A DNA stretch of 64,000 nucleotides, from NCBI GenBank assembly GCA_030762935.1, contig CM060893.1, forward strand, positions 13,436,001 to 13,500,000, written 5' to 3'. Of this stretch, positions 1 through 12,193 are shown piece by piece. Position 1 is the first letter of the stretch. Every line of letters starts with the position of its first letter. The notes under the pieces are model-generated. The model saw nothing but the letters and a program-made list of their open reading frames with translations. It searched no databases and was not told the origin of the DNA. The position numbers were made by a program, and so were the translations under genes. This stretch comes from Hymenopus coronatus (Eukaryota; Arthropoda; Insecta; Mantodea; Hymenopodidae).

Positions 1-160
1 CTATCTCTTATGTTTTACCAGTAATGCAAAATTCATTCAGAATAAAGAGGTCTTCAGAGGCTATCCCCAGAAAATTCAAGATATAGGTACATGCTATTTG
101 TCATGGAAGTATCTTTAATATACAGAATTTTAACCAAAATAGAGCCATTTTTTTTAGAAA
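1..160 (+). repeat. R900 repeat, partial copy cut by window start
   Basis: It matches the middle of the ~0.9-kb repeat, from the CTATCTCTTA segment through ATTCATTCAGAATAAAGAGG and TTCAAGATAT to GAGCCATTTTT. The rest on the right is lost. Confidence 0.75.
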
Positions 161-699
161 TGTTTATAACCGTTACATGTATTGTAACTGCCAAGTGATA
201 ACCATTAAAACAAATAATTCAGGCGTTACTGTTAACCATTACATGTAGCCGTTATCACTCTGTAACTGTGACTTATAAACGTTACGCGAAAATAACTGTC
301 AATCATACCTCTAGTACAGACGGATAGAGTACAGAATGTCCACTGCGGACCAAACTATGAACTAATCCGTGAAGAATAAGCAGCAGTTTGTGTGGGTTCC
401 ATAATCTAATATGAAGCATTTAAGAAGTTAAACCAACCTTGTTATCCACTACGGAGCGTACAGGTGCCAATATGCTGTCATCTGGACTTGGTGTAAACCC
501 ACGATGCCCGCCTTGTAAAGACAGTTTTTAAGTACCAACATTTACATGGTAGGATAAGATATAACATTAATTACTAGACGGTAAGCAACTGTTCCCGGGA
601 CAGAAGCGATGAAACGTAATGCAGAAAAAGTTACCAGTGAAGAAAGAAAAGAAAAGAAAAAGAAGCTCACAACCGAAGTGCAGTAAACATCTATTTATT

Positions 700-701
<2 letters not shown>

Positions 702-742
<41 letters not shown>
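702..742. repeat. (CA)n microsatellite
   Basis: About 20 uninterrupted CA units, here not embedded in a recognisable R900 copy. Confidence 0.95.
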
Positions 743-744
<2 letters not shown>

Positions 745-874
745 AGATTAACCTAGACCTAAAACAGCGCATACGCACTCTTTGGTGAAATCAGTGATAA
801 TTATTAATACCCCAATACAGTAAAGTCATTTTGAATATACACACCAAGACCTAATACAGCGCATGATCGCTTCA

Positions 875-1125
875 CTCGTCGTCCTCCTGGTCAAAGCGTA
901 ACATGCTAGCCTCTGTGTTTCCCTCGTTTGCAGATTCAAACCGGGCGGAGGACAATGGATTTATTTATTCTTTTATTTTTTATTTGCCACACATTTACGG
1001 CACGTAGAATAATCTCAAGCCTGATAAAAGAGGCTTCGGAGCAACATTAAGTGGTCTTTCACACCCAATATAGAGAACACAAGAACCACAGCAGTTAAAG
1101 ATCATCTAAAAATAGAACTCAATTT
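875..1125 (+). mobile_element. SINE-1 (tRNA-derived), degenerate copy
   Basis: The B-box region (GATTCAAACCGGGCGGAGGA) and the SINE body (CGGCACGTAGAATAATCTCA, TGGTCTTTCACACCC, CCACAGCAGTTAAAG) are recognisable. The A box and the middle are badly decayed. It is the most diverged SINE-1 copy in the window. Confidence 0.65.
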
Positions 1126-2494
1126 TTCTCGCTTCCTTGGGATGCTCTGATGAAAACACTGCAAATTACTACAAACAAACGACAGGAAAATTATTTATTT
1201 ACACAAGCAATAAAGGATTCAACTATACAAACTAACAGAATAGTTAGTTTTCCCTCGGCTATCCAGATTTATTAGTATATTATTCGGCCGTTAAGCGCTT
1301 TTGTTCACAAGGTTTTCGTTGTTTCGGTCACTATGATTCATTCAGGCGGTGGCTGCTAACTTTAATAGAAAAATAACGTGAGTTGGGAAGCTGTCGTCTA
1401 TACTGACATATTGAGGTTTTGAAGCTATTGCACATCTTTAAGTACATAGGAAGATATGCAATCTATAGCAATTCTGTGGGTTACGTGTACGCGCTTGAAA
1501 TAATAATGCTTTACATCAAGAATTATTTATAGAAGTTCTCTGGTGTTTGTTTTAACCTGGAAATGCATTTAAAACTGATTTTCGTGTATTTGTTTAGCTT
1601 TGTTAGCTCTGGAGTAGTGAGTGTGTATGTGTGTGTGTGTATTGTGTAAATAAACTGATTTTCGTGAATTTTCTTATAATAACTTTCACTGCTTTCTCCA
1701 AATTATGGGAATGAAAGCAGCATACTATCTATTATGTTGGGTTTAGGTTAATGTATAAATTGATTAATTTATTATTATTATTATTGTTTTTTTGTTTGTT
1801 TTTTTAGTATTTTCCAGTGGTTTTACCAAAGCATCTTAGCATGCTTCATGTTAGTACTTGCCTATCGCTAGATAAACTGATTAGTATGGATGTGTAAATA
1901 AACTAATTTTCGTTTAATTTATTTTTAGTAATTTCTAGCGTTTTAAGCTAAGTGTATGATCGAAGCGACTACGCCCTTTTGCTGTAAATTAGCATGTGTA
2001 AATAATTGTCCGGCAGTAATTGAACCAATCCACTACCCATGGGAAGAGAATTCCAATTAAATTTTATGACTATGTTTTAACATCCTCTCACTATTTTTAC
2101 CAGAAAAGTATTCTGAAACGTTATTTTTTGTGAATCAAATCAACAATTTGAAAGAAAATGGCAACACGTGTTTATTGGAAAAGAAGACTCTTCTTGACAA
2201 AAATAGGTTGCCTGTATAACTGTGCGTACATAAACACTACAAAATGGAGTATATTGTTTACATTTTGCGACAACTGTTATATATACGCAAATATCTTAAT
2301 TAGGGCAATTCAAAGAGATCACATCTACTAAAAGACACACATTCCATGCGAATATTCACTGCTCAGGTTAGTATTTTCAACATTTTCAACCTGGACGTCC
2401 TGCGGAAGTTTTACTCAGAATTGCTATAGAATCGGCATTTAATGCCTATTAGGTTATGTTCAAATACTAATAAATAGATCTAAATTTTGGTTGT

Positions 2495-2815
2495 CTCCTT
2501 AGCGCGGTGATAGTGCGGCAGCTTACAAAGCAACCAGGGTTCGATTCCCGGTACCGGCGTGAGGAATTTCTTCCGCTTGGAAACCTGTTCAGGCTCGTGA
2601 GGTCCCCGGAAGGGGGGGGGATCGAGCAGCTACTTAAAGAGAAAGTAGAGACTAAGTTGCGTAGACCACATTAACCGATCGGGAGAGACTTGGGGCGCTA
2701 ACCTCGTCCCACCCTCCAGTACTGCACCTCATCCTCGACGCCTGTGATTGATAGTGGTAAGCCTTGTCCCGACTTTGGGCTGTTGTGCCCCGGAGTTTGG
2801 TTTCTAGTTCCAAAT
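2495..2815 (+). mobile_element. tRNA-derived SINE, second family
   Basis: The head resembles a tRNA: TCTCCTTAGCGCGGTGATAG as A-box region and GGTTCGATTCCCGGTACCGG as B-box region and acceptor-side stem. About 240 bases of body follow (GAGGTCCCCGGAAGG, CCGATCGGGAGAGACTTGGG). It is unrelated in sequence to SINE-1. Only one copy is present, so its 3' end is estimated. Confidence 0.6.
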
Positions 2816-5564
2816 TTGGCGAAATTTATGTAAGAAACGAAAGCAAACGAAGTCTTGTGGTACATTTATACATTAATAGCGTGTGTTATTAATCTCAAAG
2901 ACTAGAAATAGACATGGGAGATCTTAAAGCTTTGTAATATCATATTACGGTGTATAAAAGTGACGAAATAAACCTAGATGGATTTAAAGGTAGATTAAAT
3001 GCTGTTACTCAAATAAAATATAAATAACTGGAACAATTGCTGCTAAACAAGCATGTGTATCAACATTATTTTGAGTAGTTTACATAATAGCAAGCTGAGG
3101 TGTTTGAAAAGATTTCTAGAAGCAAAATGATCAGACACTAATAGTACGTTTTGGTCCAATACGTCTTTAAAGAAATCAAAACTACGTGTCGATACCAAAT
3201 TGAAATATAAAACTATTTGTATGACGTGTTTTAACGAAGAAGCAAACCCTGTACTTGATTTATAAGTCTCAGTGTGAATGATTACATTACCTCTAATGTC
3301 TGTCTACCTGCTGAAATTCCTTAATACAATAGTACAGCTCCTCTTATCTCCCATGTAATTAGTATTTTATTACCAGCTCTCAATTTGAAGGCACACGCTG
3401 ATAATAACAAATGAGCAGCGTAATTATGTTGGTTACCAACAATCCTAGCGTCAGTCTTTTGTCAATCCGAAACCAGACATATTTTGGTCTACCTCCGAAA
3501 GAAATTTTCAGCTATTAATGTATATTAAGTCAACATGTAATGCCAGCCAAAGAAAATGGAACATAAACGTAAGTAACATTGTACTCCGATCACTTAAACA
3601 ACCATTTGTTAGTAAAATATAAGCCAGTAATGTGATGCTGCTACTTATTGACTTGTGCAAGAGACACATGGAGCATGTTCATTACACGAGAATACGTCAA
3701 GTCAAGGACATGAATTCTATCAATATGCACGATTTAAATAACTAAGAATTTAACAATGAAGTTTATCCTGTTTCTGTATCGATTAGCTCCAAAGTATACA
3801 ACTACCAATAATACATAAACAAAGTTTTACCAGTCTCTAATAAGGTAGTTTGGAATAGGTTTTATATATTATGAAACATTTCTCATCCTAAAACTTAAAA
3901 AAAATATTTCACAGACACCTAAAATGTCAATAAAACATATATGCTTCATGAAAAACAGTGTAACAACGTTAAGGATTTGTATCACTGAACGTTTAAAATT
4001 CCAAACTAATAATGCTAACTTTCTTACATTTATACCACAGATGTAATATAATGTAAATACATTACAGTGCAAATTTCATCCATTTTGCTCTAACAGTTTG
4101 GAGGTTATGGTCAAATTTGTTTATGTTTTTGTCACGTCACTAAAAAGTCCCTTGCGACAAAAAATAAATAAATAAAATGTGATTTTCTTTGTATAAGAAA
4201 TATAATTTTTGTTTGAAAATTGAAAACAAGTGCTTAAATAATCTGACAATAAAACCTAGGACAATTCTTATCCATTGTACTACCGTGAACATGTTCAAAC
4301 AATTTTATTTGTGTAAAAACTGCTTCGCAAAGAGCATTTTCCACGAAGAAAAATGCTGAAAATATCAATAGCGAGAAAACGAGGAAAGATTTGAATGCAC
4401 GACTCACATTAAAATGAACCAGGTTGGTAGGTTGGACTCTCAGCTTTCGTTTTCCTCTCGTTTGCTGCTGCCTTTTTTGTCATTTTCTTCGGCACAACTC
4501 CGTTGTTTGCTTTGCATGATGCAAGGGAGATCTCGTCGAACTGAAGTTTTTCTTGCCGAGTCCTGTAGAGTTTCACCTCTAATACTTTGCTGTTGCTCCA
4601 GTTAAGGCATTTAAGAATGGCGCCTAATAGTCAATTATACCTTTTTTATATTCATGAATATTTAAATTATTTTATGGAATTAAAATAAAATAATGGATTA
4701 TTTTGCTGAGATTTTTCATAAAATTTCAGACATACATACCCTTAAGGTAGATTTGCACATAACCTACCTTGTTCCGACTGCACACCGATCGTGTCCCGGT
4801 ATTGTTCTGTTTTGGAAGCTGCCAAGGAACACCTTCTATAGACGAAGAGAGCTTATTCATTACCACATGTACAATGCTCCTGCCGTATCTCTACCGTGCA
4901 CCGACGATCAGACATACAAATTGATTATACGAAAATTATCGAGACCTGATCCCGATACGATGGTTTAATATAAAACCAATCATCTGGTTGGTTGCCGCTA
5001 GGCAGCCTCTTGCAGTTCGACTAATTCAAGAACTTTCTCTAATACGAATACCTTAGACGCGCAAACATACTAATTGTATTGTTTTTAAAGACAATGTAAG
5101 TTAATTCTTAGAGGATTCATTGCTAATCCACAACCAATACATCACTAAAACTAGTTGCAAATATATAAACGTATTCTTTATTTAGCTGCAGTATATTATG
5201 TGCAAAGCTTTATGGGGAGGTGGTACACCCATCTTCGTAATGTTAACGTATGCTATGTTCATGTTCCTTTTTCTATAAAACTATCAGGTTTTAGTCCTGA
5301 AAATTGTGTACAAGTAGACAGATAGGGTCTATGTTATCTCATTTTTAAATAGAGGAAATAGACATATTCCTTATGGGTAAAAAGAATTAATAAACAATTA
5401 TAATGTTCAAGGGTTTATTCCAAAAGTTGAAAGTATTTGAGCCAGCATTGTGAAAATGAGACAGTAATACAACTTCTGGTAACAATTTCTTCCTCTTGGC
5501 AAAATTAGGTTCTGAGGAAAAGGAGCAGAACCATTGAAAATTAAACACTTTGGAAAAAACGCAA
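2816..5564. other. AT-rich stretch with no supported gene
   Basis: I see no splice-flanked exon, repeat-family member or transposase signature. The longest open stretch (4693-4968, 91 codons) has no recognised domain and is not called. A distant first exon of the large gene could be hidden here or further left. Confidence 0.4.
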
Positions 5565-6411
5565 AGTTAACAATGCTTAATGCATGTCTGGTACACCTTC
5601 AGGACCATCTTGATGCTCCTCTGAAACACCTCTTGCTCTTTTTTCTCCTCTTCAATAGCCTGCACTGATTAATTACCATCTCAGCCTGCGTGTCAGATTT
5701 TCTCACCCATTCAGCATTAATTTTATTGCAAAATATCTCATATTTTTGTCAGGATCCATGCCCAACTTTTGCAGTACTTTTTACTCTAGCTATACATCCC
5801 TCATTATATATCAATATTGAATCATACATTCCCACGCACGTTGTATCATAACCTACAAATATTGTTTTGGGTACACGGTTCCACACTCACTATTAATTAT
5901 TCATTCAAAAACTAGGTTTTGACTTGTAAGCACTTGCGTAGAAGCACTGGATTGCTAGATCTCTAAATCCTGGCCTCATAGCCTCGACAACTGACACAAG
6001 AAGGGAATATTTTTGTTGATAAGCTTCCTGTTCCAATTGCCATGTTAAACTTCACCATACTGTCTTTGGACACATATAATGCTGCGGCTTTCCATCTGTC
6101 GATGTCTTGTGCAAAAATATTGCCCTATATTTTGCATCATATTCTTCACACTAATCTGTTTCTTCTAATTGCCATGCCATTATAATGATATATGTTATCT
6201 ATTTCCTTGTCTATTAGCCTACCATACCCTGATATTAATTTTTCATCTTCAAGTTTTTTGCCGTTGTACTCCTTCCATAGCCTTCGAAGCTGAGATCCCA
6301 TCCTCCTCTGTAAGTGTGTTACGCAGTCCAAATTTTCCTCGTGCTATTTCTTCTAATATAAACACAAGAGAAAACATGAATACTGCAAAATTAAGTGAGA
6401 TGTGTAGTTGA
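5565..6411 (-). mobile_element. Mutator-like transposase remnant, C-terminal half
   Basis: The minus strand shows MDCVTHLQRRMGSQLRRLWK, then ISGYGRLIDKEIDNIYHYNG and MAIRRN, which matches the conserved C-terminal part of the Mutator-like transposase domain common in arthropod genomes. After frameshifts come SMVKFNMAIGTGSL, SNPVLLRKC and a KRRKKARGVSEEHQDG-like tail, all in the expected order. Several stops and frameshifts make it dead. No terminal repeats were found. Confidence 0.7.
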
Positions 6412-6970
6412 ACAGGTTAGCCAATATGGAATTCCCCAATAAGAGCACATGCCGCAAACATTTTTGGGGCAAAAAAAAAAAAAGCATTAAAATGTTGTAA
6501 ATGACAGCCAAAAGGGGTGTAACTTACACTGTCACTGGGGCATTTAAATGGAAATACAAGCCATTAGAGCCCTAATTACAATATGTTATAAAATAGACTA
6601 TAAGGTCCATAAACAACCAAACTAACAAAAACAAAATAAACATTTAAAAAACAAATATATTTTGCCCCACCATGGTGACCCATCTCACAATAAGTTTGTT
6701 TTGGTCATTAAGGCTCAATAGAAAATGCAATTTGTATTCAAATACTCCATTTGTGTTGGCAGTTTTGTTGGCTTTAGGAGGCACAGCTGAAGTGTTGCCA
6801 ACACGTGCCCAACAAATACAGCAGTTGCGGGAGTTGCGAATATCCAGGGCTCGAAAAAGTTGTAAATAAATAAACTTTCAGTAATTTCCAGTGGTTTCAA
6901 CAAAGCACAGAGTAAGTCGAGGGTGTGCTGTGTTAAGTCTAGGTTAGCGTGTGTGAAATAAACTGTTTTC

Positions 6971-8218
6971 GGTAATGTTGCCGTTGAAGGGTCAGTTGGC
7001 CGCGTAACGTCAGGCAGCCAACGTTTGCATCTGAAAGGTGCAATGTTCAGCGCAATGGAGCATATATAATTGGTATTGCGAAAAAGAGGGGGGAGGCAGC
7101 GCAGTCATAGGGTTGTGTGGAAAGCATGAAATTTGCAATTAACAGTATATGCCTTAGCAAGCATTATACAATGAGGCAGCGCATTCATAGGAAACGCTGA
7201 AATATGCAAGTATATGCGTCAGGGAGCGCATATACTGTTGGCAGTAATGAATCGTTGTTTCCTCACCCATAGGAAGGAGGGAAACGTCGTAGTCGTGCAC
7301 GAATTTACAATGCCGAATAGAGGTAATGTCAAAATTGTGCGTAGTATCTGCATGCATTTATGTACAGATGCTGCTGCCCATATCGGAGAGTGTTCCAGAG
7401 GTTTCTCGTGACACTCTCCGAAAACTTTCCTCCAGTTTAAACTATCCTTTTTCCTTCAAACCAACCTGCATCCTTCTTCCCTCACAAAGTAACATTTATG
7501 CTTCTTCCGAATATCTCCCTCTGTTCTCCACCTCTTTCATATTTTCTTCAATGTCAAAACAGTCTTTTTTAAGGGTACCAACGACATAACTAAAGAGATA
7601 GTAGATCTGGTTGGGCTAACAGTTATATTCTTACAACTAATAATTATAATAATAATCATCATAATCATCATACTACAACCACCAGCAATAACAACAATAA
7701 CAATAATAATAATTATAAATATTAATTTTTATTTAGTACTAATTCTCCTGTTTTCGTTAAAAAGAAACAAAGCAATTGATAACTTCTATTTAACAGTAGC
7801 TTTGTGTATTAAATTTCTCCATTTAACCCAAAATATTACTTGATCAAACGTATTAAGAGCACCGCAATCGCAGTGTGGCGTAGATGGGATTATCTTTATG
7901 TTATGATGAAATCGCGTTTAGCTAGCTCATGTACCACATAACCTCAAATAACCAACACCTGCAATAAGTAACGGGAATTCTAGGGAATGGTGTAAGATAG
8001 ATGCCATCGTCTGCTAGCATTGCCACGCCTTTCGGCTACGTCAATATACGCGCCATTTAGCAACATAATACCGTGCTATTACTGCCATCTTGTGGCTTTT
8101 TACCTATTGCATTCCTTTGGCACTGTGTGCTCAGTTCTACAGCAGGTTTTCAATTTCTAAAGTTGGTATAGTTTAGCGGCATTGCGCGGCCAACTGACCC
8201 TTAAACGGCAACATTACC
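6971..8218. mobile_element. Non-autonomous DNA transposon with 36-bp terminal inverted repeats
   Basis: Bases 6971-7006 and the reverse complement of 8183-8218 are the same 36-mer with two mismatches, beginning GGTAATGTTGCCGTT and containing AAGGGTCAGTTGGCCGCG. The interior (about 1.18 kb) has no transposase-like ORF. A clean target-site duplication is not visible: the flanks CTGTTTTC and CTATCGTT match at only four of eight bases. The superfamily is not determined. Confidence 0.75.
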
Positions 8219-8229
8219 CTATCGTTTAA

Positions 8230-8640
8230 CATTTGCCAGCTGTTCCTACATGATTATATAAAATTCCTTCCGAATGAAGGCTACTCCCAGAACGTTCAAG
8301 ATATACATTTTGTTTTCATTAGATATGTGCTTTGTACATTAATCAAAAGCGTTAGTGACATTTTTTAGAAAATCTAAAATTTTGAAAAAACTTCCAGGTA
8401 AATAATCATTTGGGGTGGGTGATATTTTTAAAATATTCGTGTCGCTTCTTTGGGAGACATTGAATTCAAAGAATCAAATTAGGCGTTTAATCGACTTTTC
8501 GTTTTTGAGATGTTGTTCACACACACGCGCGCGCGCGCACACACAGAATTCACGGATTGTTTTTCTACGTTTTGATTCAAGGGTACCAAAATTGGTATTT
8601 CTTGTGAAACCTCGGCATCAAGTGGAATGCATATGAATGC
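8230..8640 (+). repeat. R900 repeat, old 3' portion
   Basis: A degenerate match to R900 from ATTATATAAAATTCCTTCCG through CAAGATATACATTTT, GGGGTGGG, CGACTTTTCGTTTTTGAG and a CA/GC microsatellite (8518-8546) to the GAAACCTCGGCATC segment. The terminal palindrome is missing. It lies a few bases from the transposon ending at 8218. Confidence 0.65.
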
Positions 8641-8944
8641 TTGCTATGCGCAATAGCGAAAATAAACTTTAGACTTTCAAGCAGTATTTATATTAAGGTT
8701 AAATGTTAATCCATTACATAATTACGTAGTTTACCTTATTCTCGAAAGTGTTCTCACAACAGAGTCGAAGTATGAGCATCTTGAAACCATCAAATTTCGC
8801 TGTTAAACAACAAGCAGACTCACACAAATCGACTGTGGGGCTACGACACACTTGACTATGATATCGCAGAGATTTTGCTACTTCAATTAAGAATGTTAGT
8901 GCAATGGTTAACTGCATATACATATATCCATGTTCGTGTTACAG

Positions 8945-9018
8945 GTGACAAGGAGAAGACGCCCTCCATTCAAGTTTTGAAGGCGAGAATGGCGTTATCT
9001 AGAAGGAGCAGTCAAAAT
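8945..9018 (+). CDS. Exon 1 of visible model (upstream exon, tentative)
   Basis: An acceptor TTACAG precedes it and a weak donor AAT|GTAATA follows. It enters in phase 1 and leaves in phase 0, matching the next exon. It encodes GDKEKTPSIQVLKARMALSR and a few more polar residues, with no recognisable domain. It is accepted because the phase fits and the composition is basic and polar. The weak donor makes it the least certain exon of the gene. Confidence 0.5.
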
Positions 9019-9330
9019 GTAATACAACTCCCTAGCATTTTCACTAAGTACAACAAATATTATATTCAAATTTACACCTCTTATCACTCTAGGATAACTT
9101 TGCTTAGATAATTTAACAACATAAATCCGATGTGTTGCACTAAACGAAGGTATTATAGGCAGCTTTTGTAGGAATAATTGGTAGAATAAACATTAACTTA
9201 ATGGACAGAGAAATATATTAAAACAGCAGGTATTTATATTTTCCAATTTAAACAGAGGTATAGAGTTATGCTGATACCAAATGACGGTTTGAGTGATGAT
9301 GCTAAGAAAGTATAATATTTATTTGTGCAG

Positions 9331-9474
9331 ATTGTAAATTCACGAAGCAAAACGCAGATAGATGAATCGGATGCAGTAGTTCCCAAAGGGCTACAGGTTG
9401 TGGCCAAACTGGGTCCAGACAGCCTGTTGTTACGCTGGCTCACTCCCGCAGTTCCCGGCATTACTGGCTTTGAG
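9331..9474 (+). CDS. Exon 2: first half of FN3-like domain
   Basis: Acceptor TTTGTGCAG and strong donor GAG|GTAGGT; 144 bases, phase 0 on both sides. It encodes the A to C strands of a fibronectin-III-like fold: GLQVVAKLGPDSLLLRW, then TPAVPGITGFE, with the tryptophan and the G(F/Y)E turn at the usual places. The base composition is much more GC-rich than the flanking intron. The fold continues in frame into the exon at 12865. Confidence 0.85.
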
Positions 9475-10144
9475 GTAGGTACTATCCTGCGTCATGCTTT
9501 AGATACCAGAGATGCTGAGGATAACAATTGCAGTTGTGTCATCTAAAGCGCGTCTCAACCTTTAAAGACAGTACAGGTTAAATGTTGCCACATGTATGAG
9601 ACGCCTAGAACTTGGCACTCAGTTGCGATCGGTCTACGAATTCAGTGTCATGTTTTGATATATGTGCATGCACTGTTATTTAAGGCCACTTTAAGACATT
9701 TATTTTTAGTGCAATTTATCTCTTCTCTTTATATTTCAATAACTTTTAAATACAATTTTATAGGCATTAAACGATATCAAATACGGAGATATTAAAGTGA
9801 TACAACCATTAATTTTGTCGTGCGCCATCACTGATTACTCATGACAAAATTACATTTAGATGGAGGAATGTTTTAAATTAGTCAAGAATGAAGGACGCAC
9901 CGTACTATATTTTGCGCTGTTTCATTTTATTGCATTAACCTAGGGTGTTTTTGTTTCCTTCATCCGTTTTTGCTTTCTGTTTTAATGGCGTCCTTATTTC
10001 TGAACACCTAGTAGTCTTAGCTGTTTAATTTATTCCCCTGATAACACTCATTTTACTTGAATAATCTGACCAATTCACTATTATTTTGCGTTTCTTCTTA
10101 ATTTACATACATGTCTCAGGCATCTCCTTCCATAACTATATATA

Positions 10145-11027
10145 TAGAGTTACTACAAAAGAAATAGACAACTTCAACTGCCTATGAAACAAAAACTATT
10201 ACAGATAGCAACCTAATTGTTTTGTAGGTATGTTGAGAAACTCTCAAAGTTTCGTTTGTTATTATTGGTAACGCTGTAGTATTTTGTTTGTTGTTGCAGA
10301 AGCTGAAATGGCGGAAAATCCTGTGGAAAAGGCATATTGCGTGTTGGAATTTGCTAGAACGCAATCAGCAACTGTTGTCCAACGATATTTTAGAACACGT
10401 TACCACAAAACGCCACCGACTAGACAGTCAATCTACGACTGGTATAGAAAATCCGAGACAACGGGATGTTTGTGCAAAGGGAAGAGCTCGGGAAGACTAA
10501 GAGTTTCGGAAGAAAACGTTGAACGTGTTCGTTCTGCCTACATAAGAAGCCCACAGAAATCGACATCTAGGGCAAGCATGCAATTACAAATTTCACAGCA
10601 AACTGTATGGAAAAATCTTGCGGAAGCGACTGCACATGATGCCTTACAGATTACAGATGTTGCAGTTTCTGAAGAAGATAAGGTCATACGGCGTGACTTT
10701 TGCATCGACATGTTGCGACATGATGAACACGATGCTGGTTTTTGTGAGCGTATCATTTCATTTTTGTGGTAACGTGTTCTAAAATGTCGTTGGACAACAG
10801 TTGCTGATTGCGTTCCAGCAAATTCCAACACGCAATATGCCTTTTCCACAGGATTTTCCGCCATTTCAGCTTCTGCAACAACAAACAAAACACTACAGCG
10901 TTACCAATAGTAACGAACAAAACTTTGAGAGTTTCTCAACATACCTCCAAAATAATTAGGTTGCTATCTCTAATAGTTTTTGTTTTACAGGCAGTTGAAG
11001 TTGTCTATTTCTTTTGTAGTAACCCTG
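10145..11027. mobile_element. Foldback Tc1/mariner-like element with coding arms
   Basis: Two inverted arms of about 260 bases (10145-10410 and 10765-11027) flank a ~355-base centre. The ends read TAGAGTTACTACAAAAGAAA and, inverted, CAGGGTTACTACAAAAGAAA; each is bordered by a TA dinucleotide (10143-10144, 11028-11029), the usual Tc1/mariner target. The arms are more than 90% alike by eye. Each arm contains the start of a transposase-like ORF (see 10308-10772), so the element is a palindromic derivative, not a normal autonomous copy. Confidence 0.8.
10308..10772 (+). pseudogene. Transposase N-terminal fragment inside the foldback element
   Basis: The ORF starts MAENPVEKAYCVLEFARTQS and continues through RYFRTRYHKTPPTRQSIYDW, GRLRVSEENVERVRSAYIRS and QISQQTVWKNL. 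This is the paired helix-turn-helix DNA-binding region found at the N terminus of many Tc1/mariner-type insect transposases. The catalytic DDE region is absent. The beginning of the same protein is repeated on the other strand in the right arm, upstream from 10864. Confidence 0.65.
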
Positions 11028-11046
11028 TATAATACTTTACTTTTAT

Positions 11047-11150
11047 GCTTTTTTTAGTTAAAGGAAACCCTAAAACATATATTTCCGGTAAAATCTCGGT
11101 ATCGAATTTCGGGTGAAATGCAATACCATAGTGCGTATAGAGAAAGTAAA
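11047..11150 (+). repeat. R900 3' end fragment
   Basis: It carries AACATATATTTCCGGTAAAA, CTCGGTATCGAATTTCGGGT and a shortened terminal palindrome ending TAGAGAAAGTAAAC. The start of another R900 copy follows directly at 11155. Confidence 0.8.
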
Positions 11151-11154
11151 CAAA

Positions 11155-11617
11155 ATCTGATGTGTTCCATTCATATGACTTCCTCTACATCTCTAGTCAC
11201 CCTCCGTGATATAATGGTTACCATGCTATCTTCATATACCCCCAAGGTCGCGGGTTCAAGCCCGGCGGAAGACGATGCATTTTTTTCGAGTGTAAAAACC
11301 TTAGCTTGACTTCCTTCGGAAGGGAAATAAAGCCGTTGGTCCCGTGTCGTAGATTTATGGCACGTAAAAGAACGTCAAGCCTGATAGAGAGGCCTCTAAG
11401 CAAAATTAAGCTATTTGCACGCCCAATTTAGAATGGGACACAGAACCACAGTAGTTAAGGAGCGTCCACAAATAACACGTCATTTCCATTTTTTTTTTCT
11501 TTTCATCTCTGTAACAAAGTATTGTTAAAAACCTTATTCTTCTATCTAATTCAATAATCGAGAAAAACATTAGCAAAAATTGTCCTTATTACTTGGTTCC
11601 CTGAAAGTAGAAGCGAA
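11155..11617 (+). repeat. R900 5' end fragment split by a SINE-1 insertion
   Basis: It starts TCTGATGTGTTCCATTCATA. The repeat is interrupted at 11194 by a SINE-1 copy with a 7-base target duplication and resumes at 11511 with GTAACAAAGTATTGTTAAAA. It runs to AGTAGAAGCG, where a new R900 head begins. Confidence 0.8.
11195..11503 (+). mobile_element. SINE-1, with target-site duplication
   Basis: Target duplication CATCTCT at 11188-11194 and 11504-11510. The head is tRNA-like: CCTCCGTGATATAATGGTTA as A-box region and CGCGGGTTCAAGCCCGGCGG as B-box region. The body includes GGCACGTAAAAGAACGTCAA and a T-rich end. It is inserted into an R900 copy, so this SINE insertion is younger than that copy. 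Confidence 0.9.
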
Positions 11618-11910
11618 AAAAATCTAATGTGTTCCATTCACATGATGTCCTCTAGTTGTTCGGTAAACAAACCTTATATTCAAAACATTAATTTTTCCTC
11701 GTATGAAAGGGAAATAATAAAATGCACAAAACAAAGCGGATGACTCGTCATTTAAAAACTGAGAAACATTGAAATTCCAATCTCTTTGCTTGCCAGGAGT
11801 AAATAAACCAGAAACGAGAAAAACGATGTCTTCCCGTTTGAGAAAAGTTTAAGTGGCATAAAACTTAAATATCTTGAAAACGGTTAATTCTACAAAAACT
11901 GTGTATGGCA

Positions 11911-12041
11911 TTTTTTTATTGTTTCATTTATATAGCACCCTTTAACTTCTAAGGTCATATCGGGTGCTTTACATTAGAAGCAACCCGTTGTCTTTAGGTT
12001 CCTTACGTTGGGTTTAAATCGTTTTACTTTCCTCAAACGAG

Positions 12042-12094
<53 letters not shown>

Positions 12095-12193
12095 CTCTGT
12101 GGGGATACGTAATAATTCTGGTTAAAGAAAGATTCCCCGCCCCAGCCGGGGAGAAGTCAGCTCGCTGACCACTCGACCACGGAGGCAGTCTGA
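11911..12193 (-). mobile_element. tRNA-Ser-like SINE with CR1/L2-like tail and CA microsatellite
   Basis: On the minus strand it starts near GCCTCCGTGGTCGAGTGGTC, which resembles the 5' half of a tRNA-Ser (A box TGGTCGAGTGG). A CA/GC microsatellite (12041-12092) lies in the middle. The end reads TTAAAGGGTGCTATATAAAT, a type of tail shared with CR1/L2-clade retrotransposons. The boundaries are inferred from where R900 homology stops and resumes. The B box is poor. Confidence 0.5.
12041..12092. repeat. (GC)n(CA)n microsatellite
   Basis: Alternating GC then CA units, about 26 dinucleotides. Confidence 0.95.

Noticed and set aside
4693..4968. 91-codon open frame
   Set aside because: No domain, no splice or regulatory context, and a length within chance expectation for AT-rich DNA. 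It is kept only as a mention in the empty stretch.
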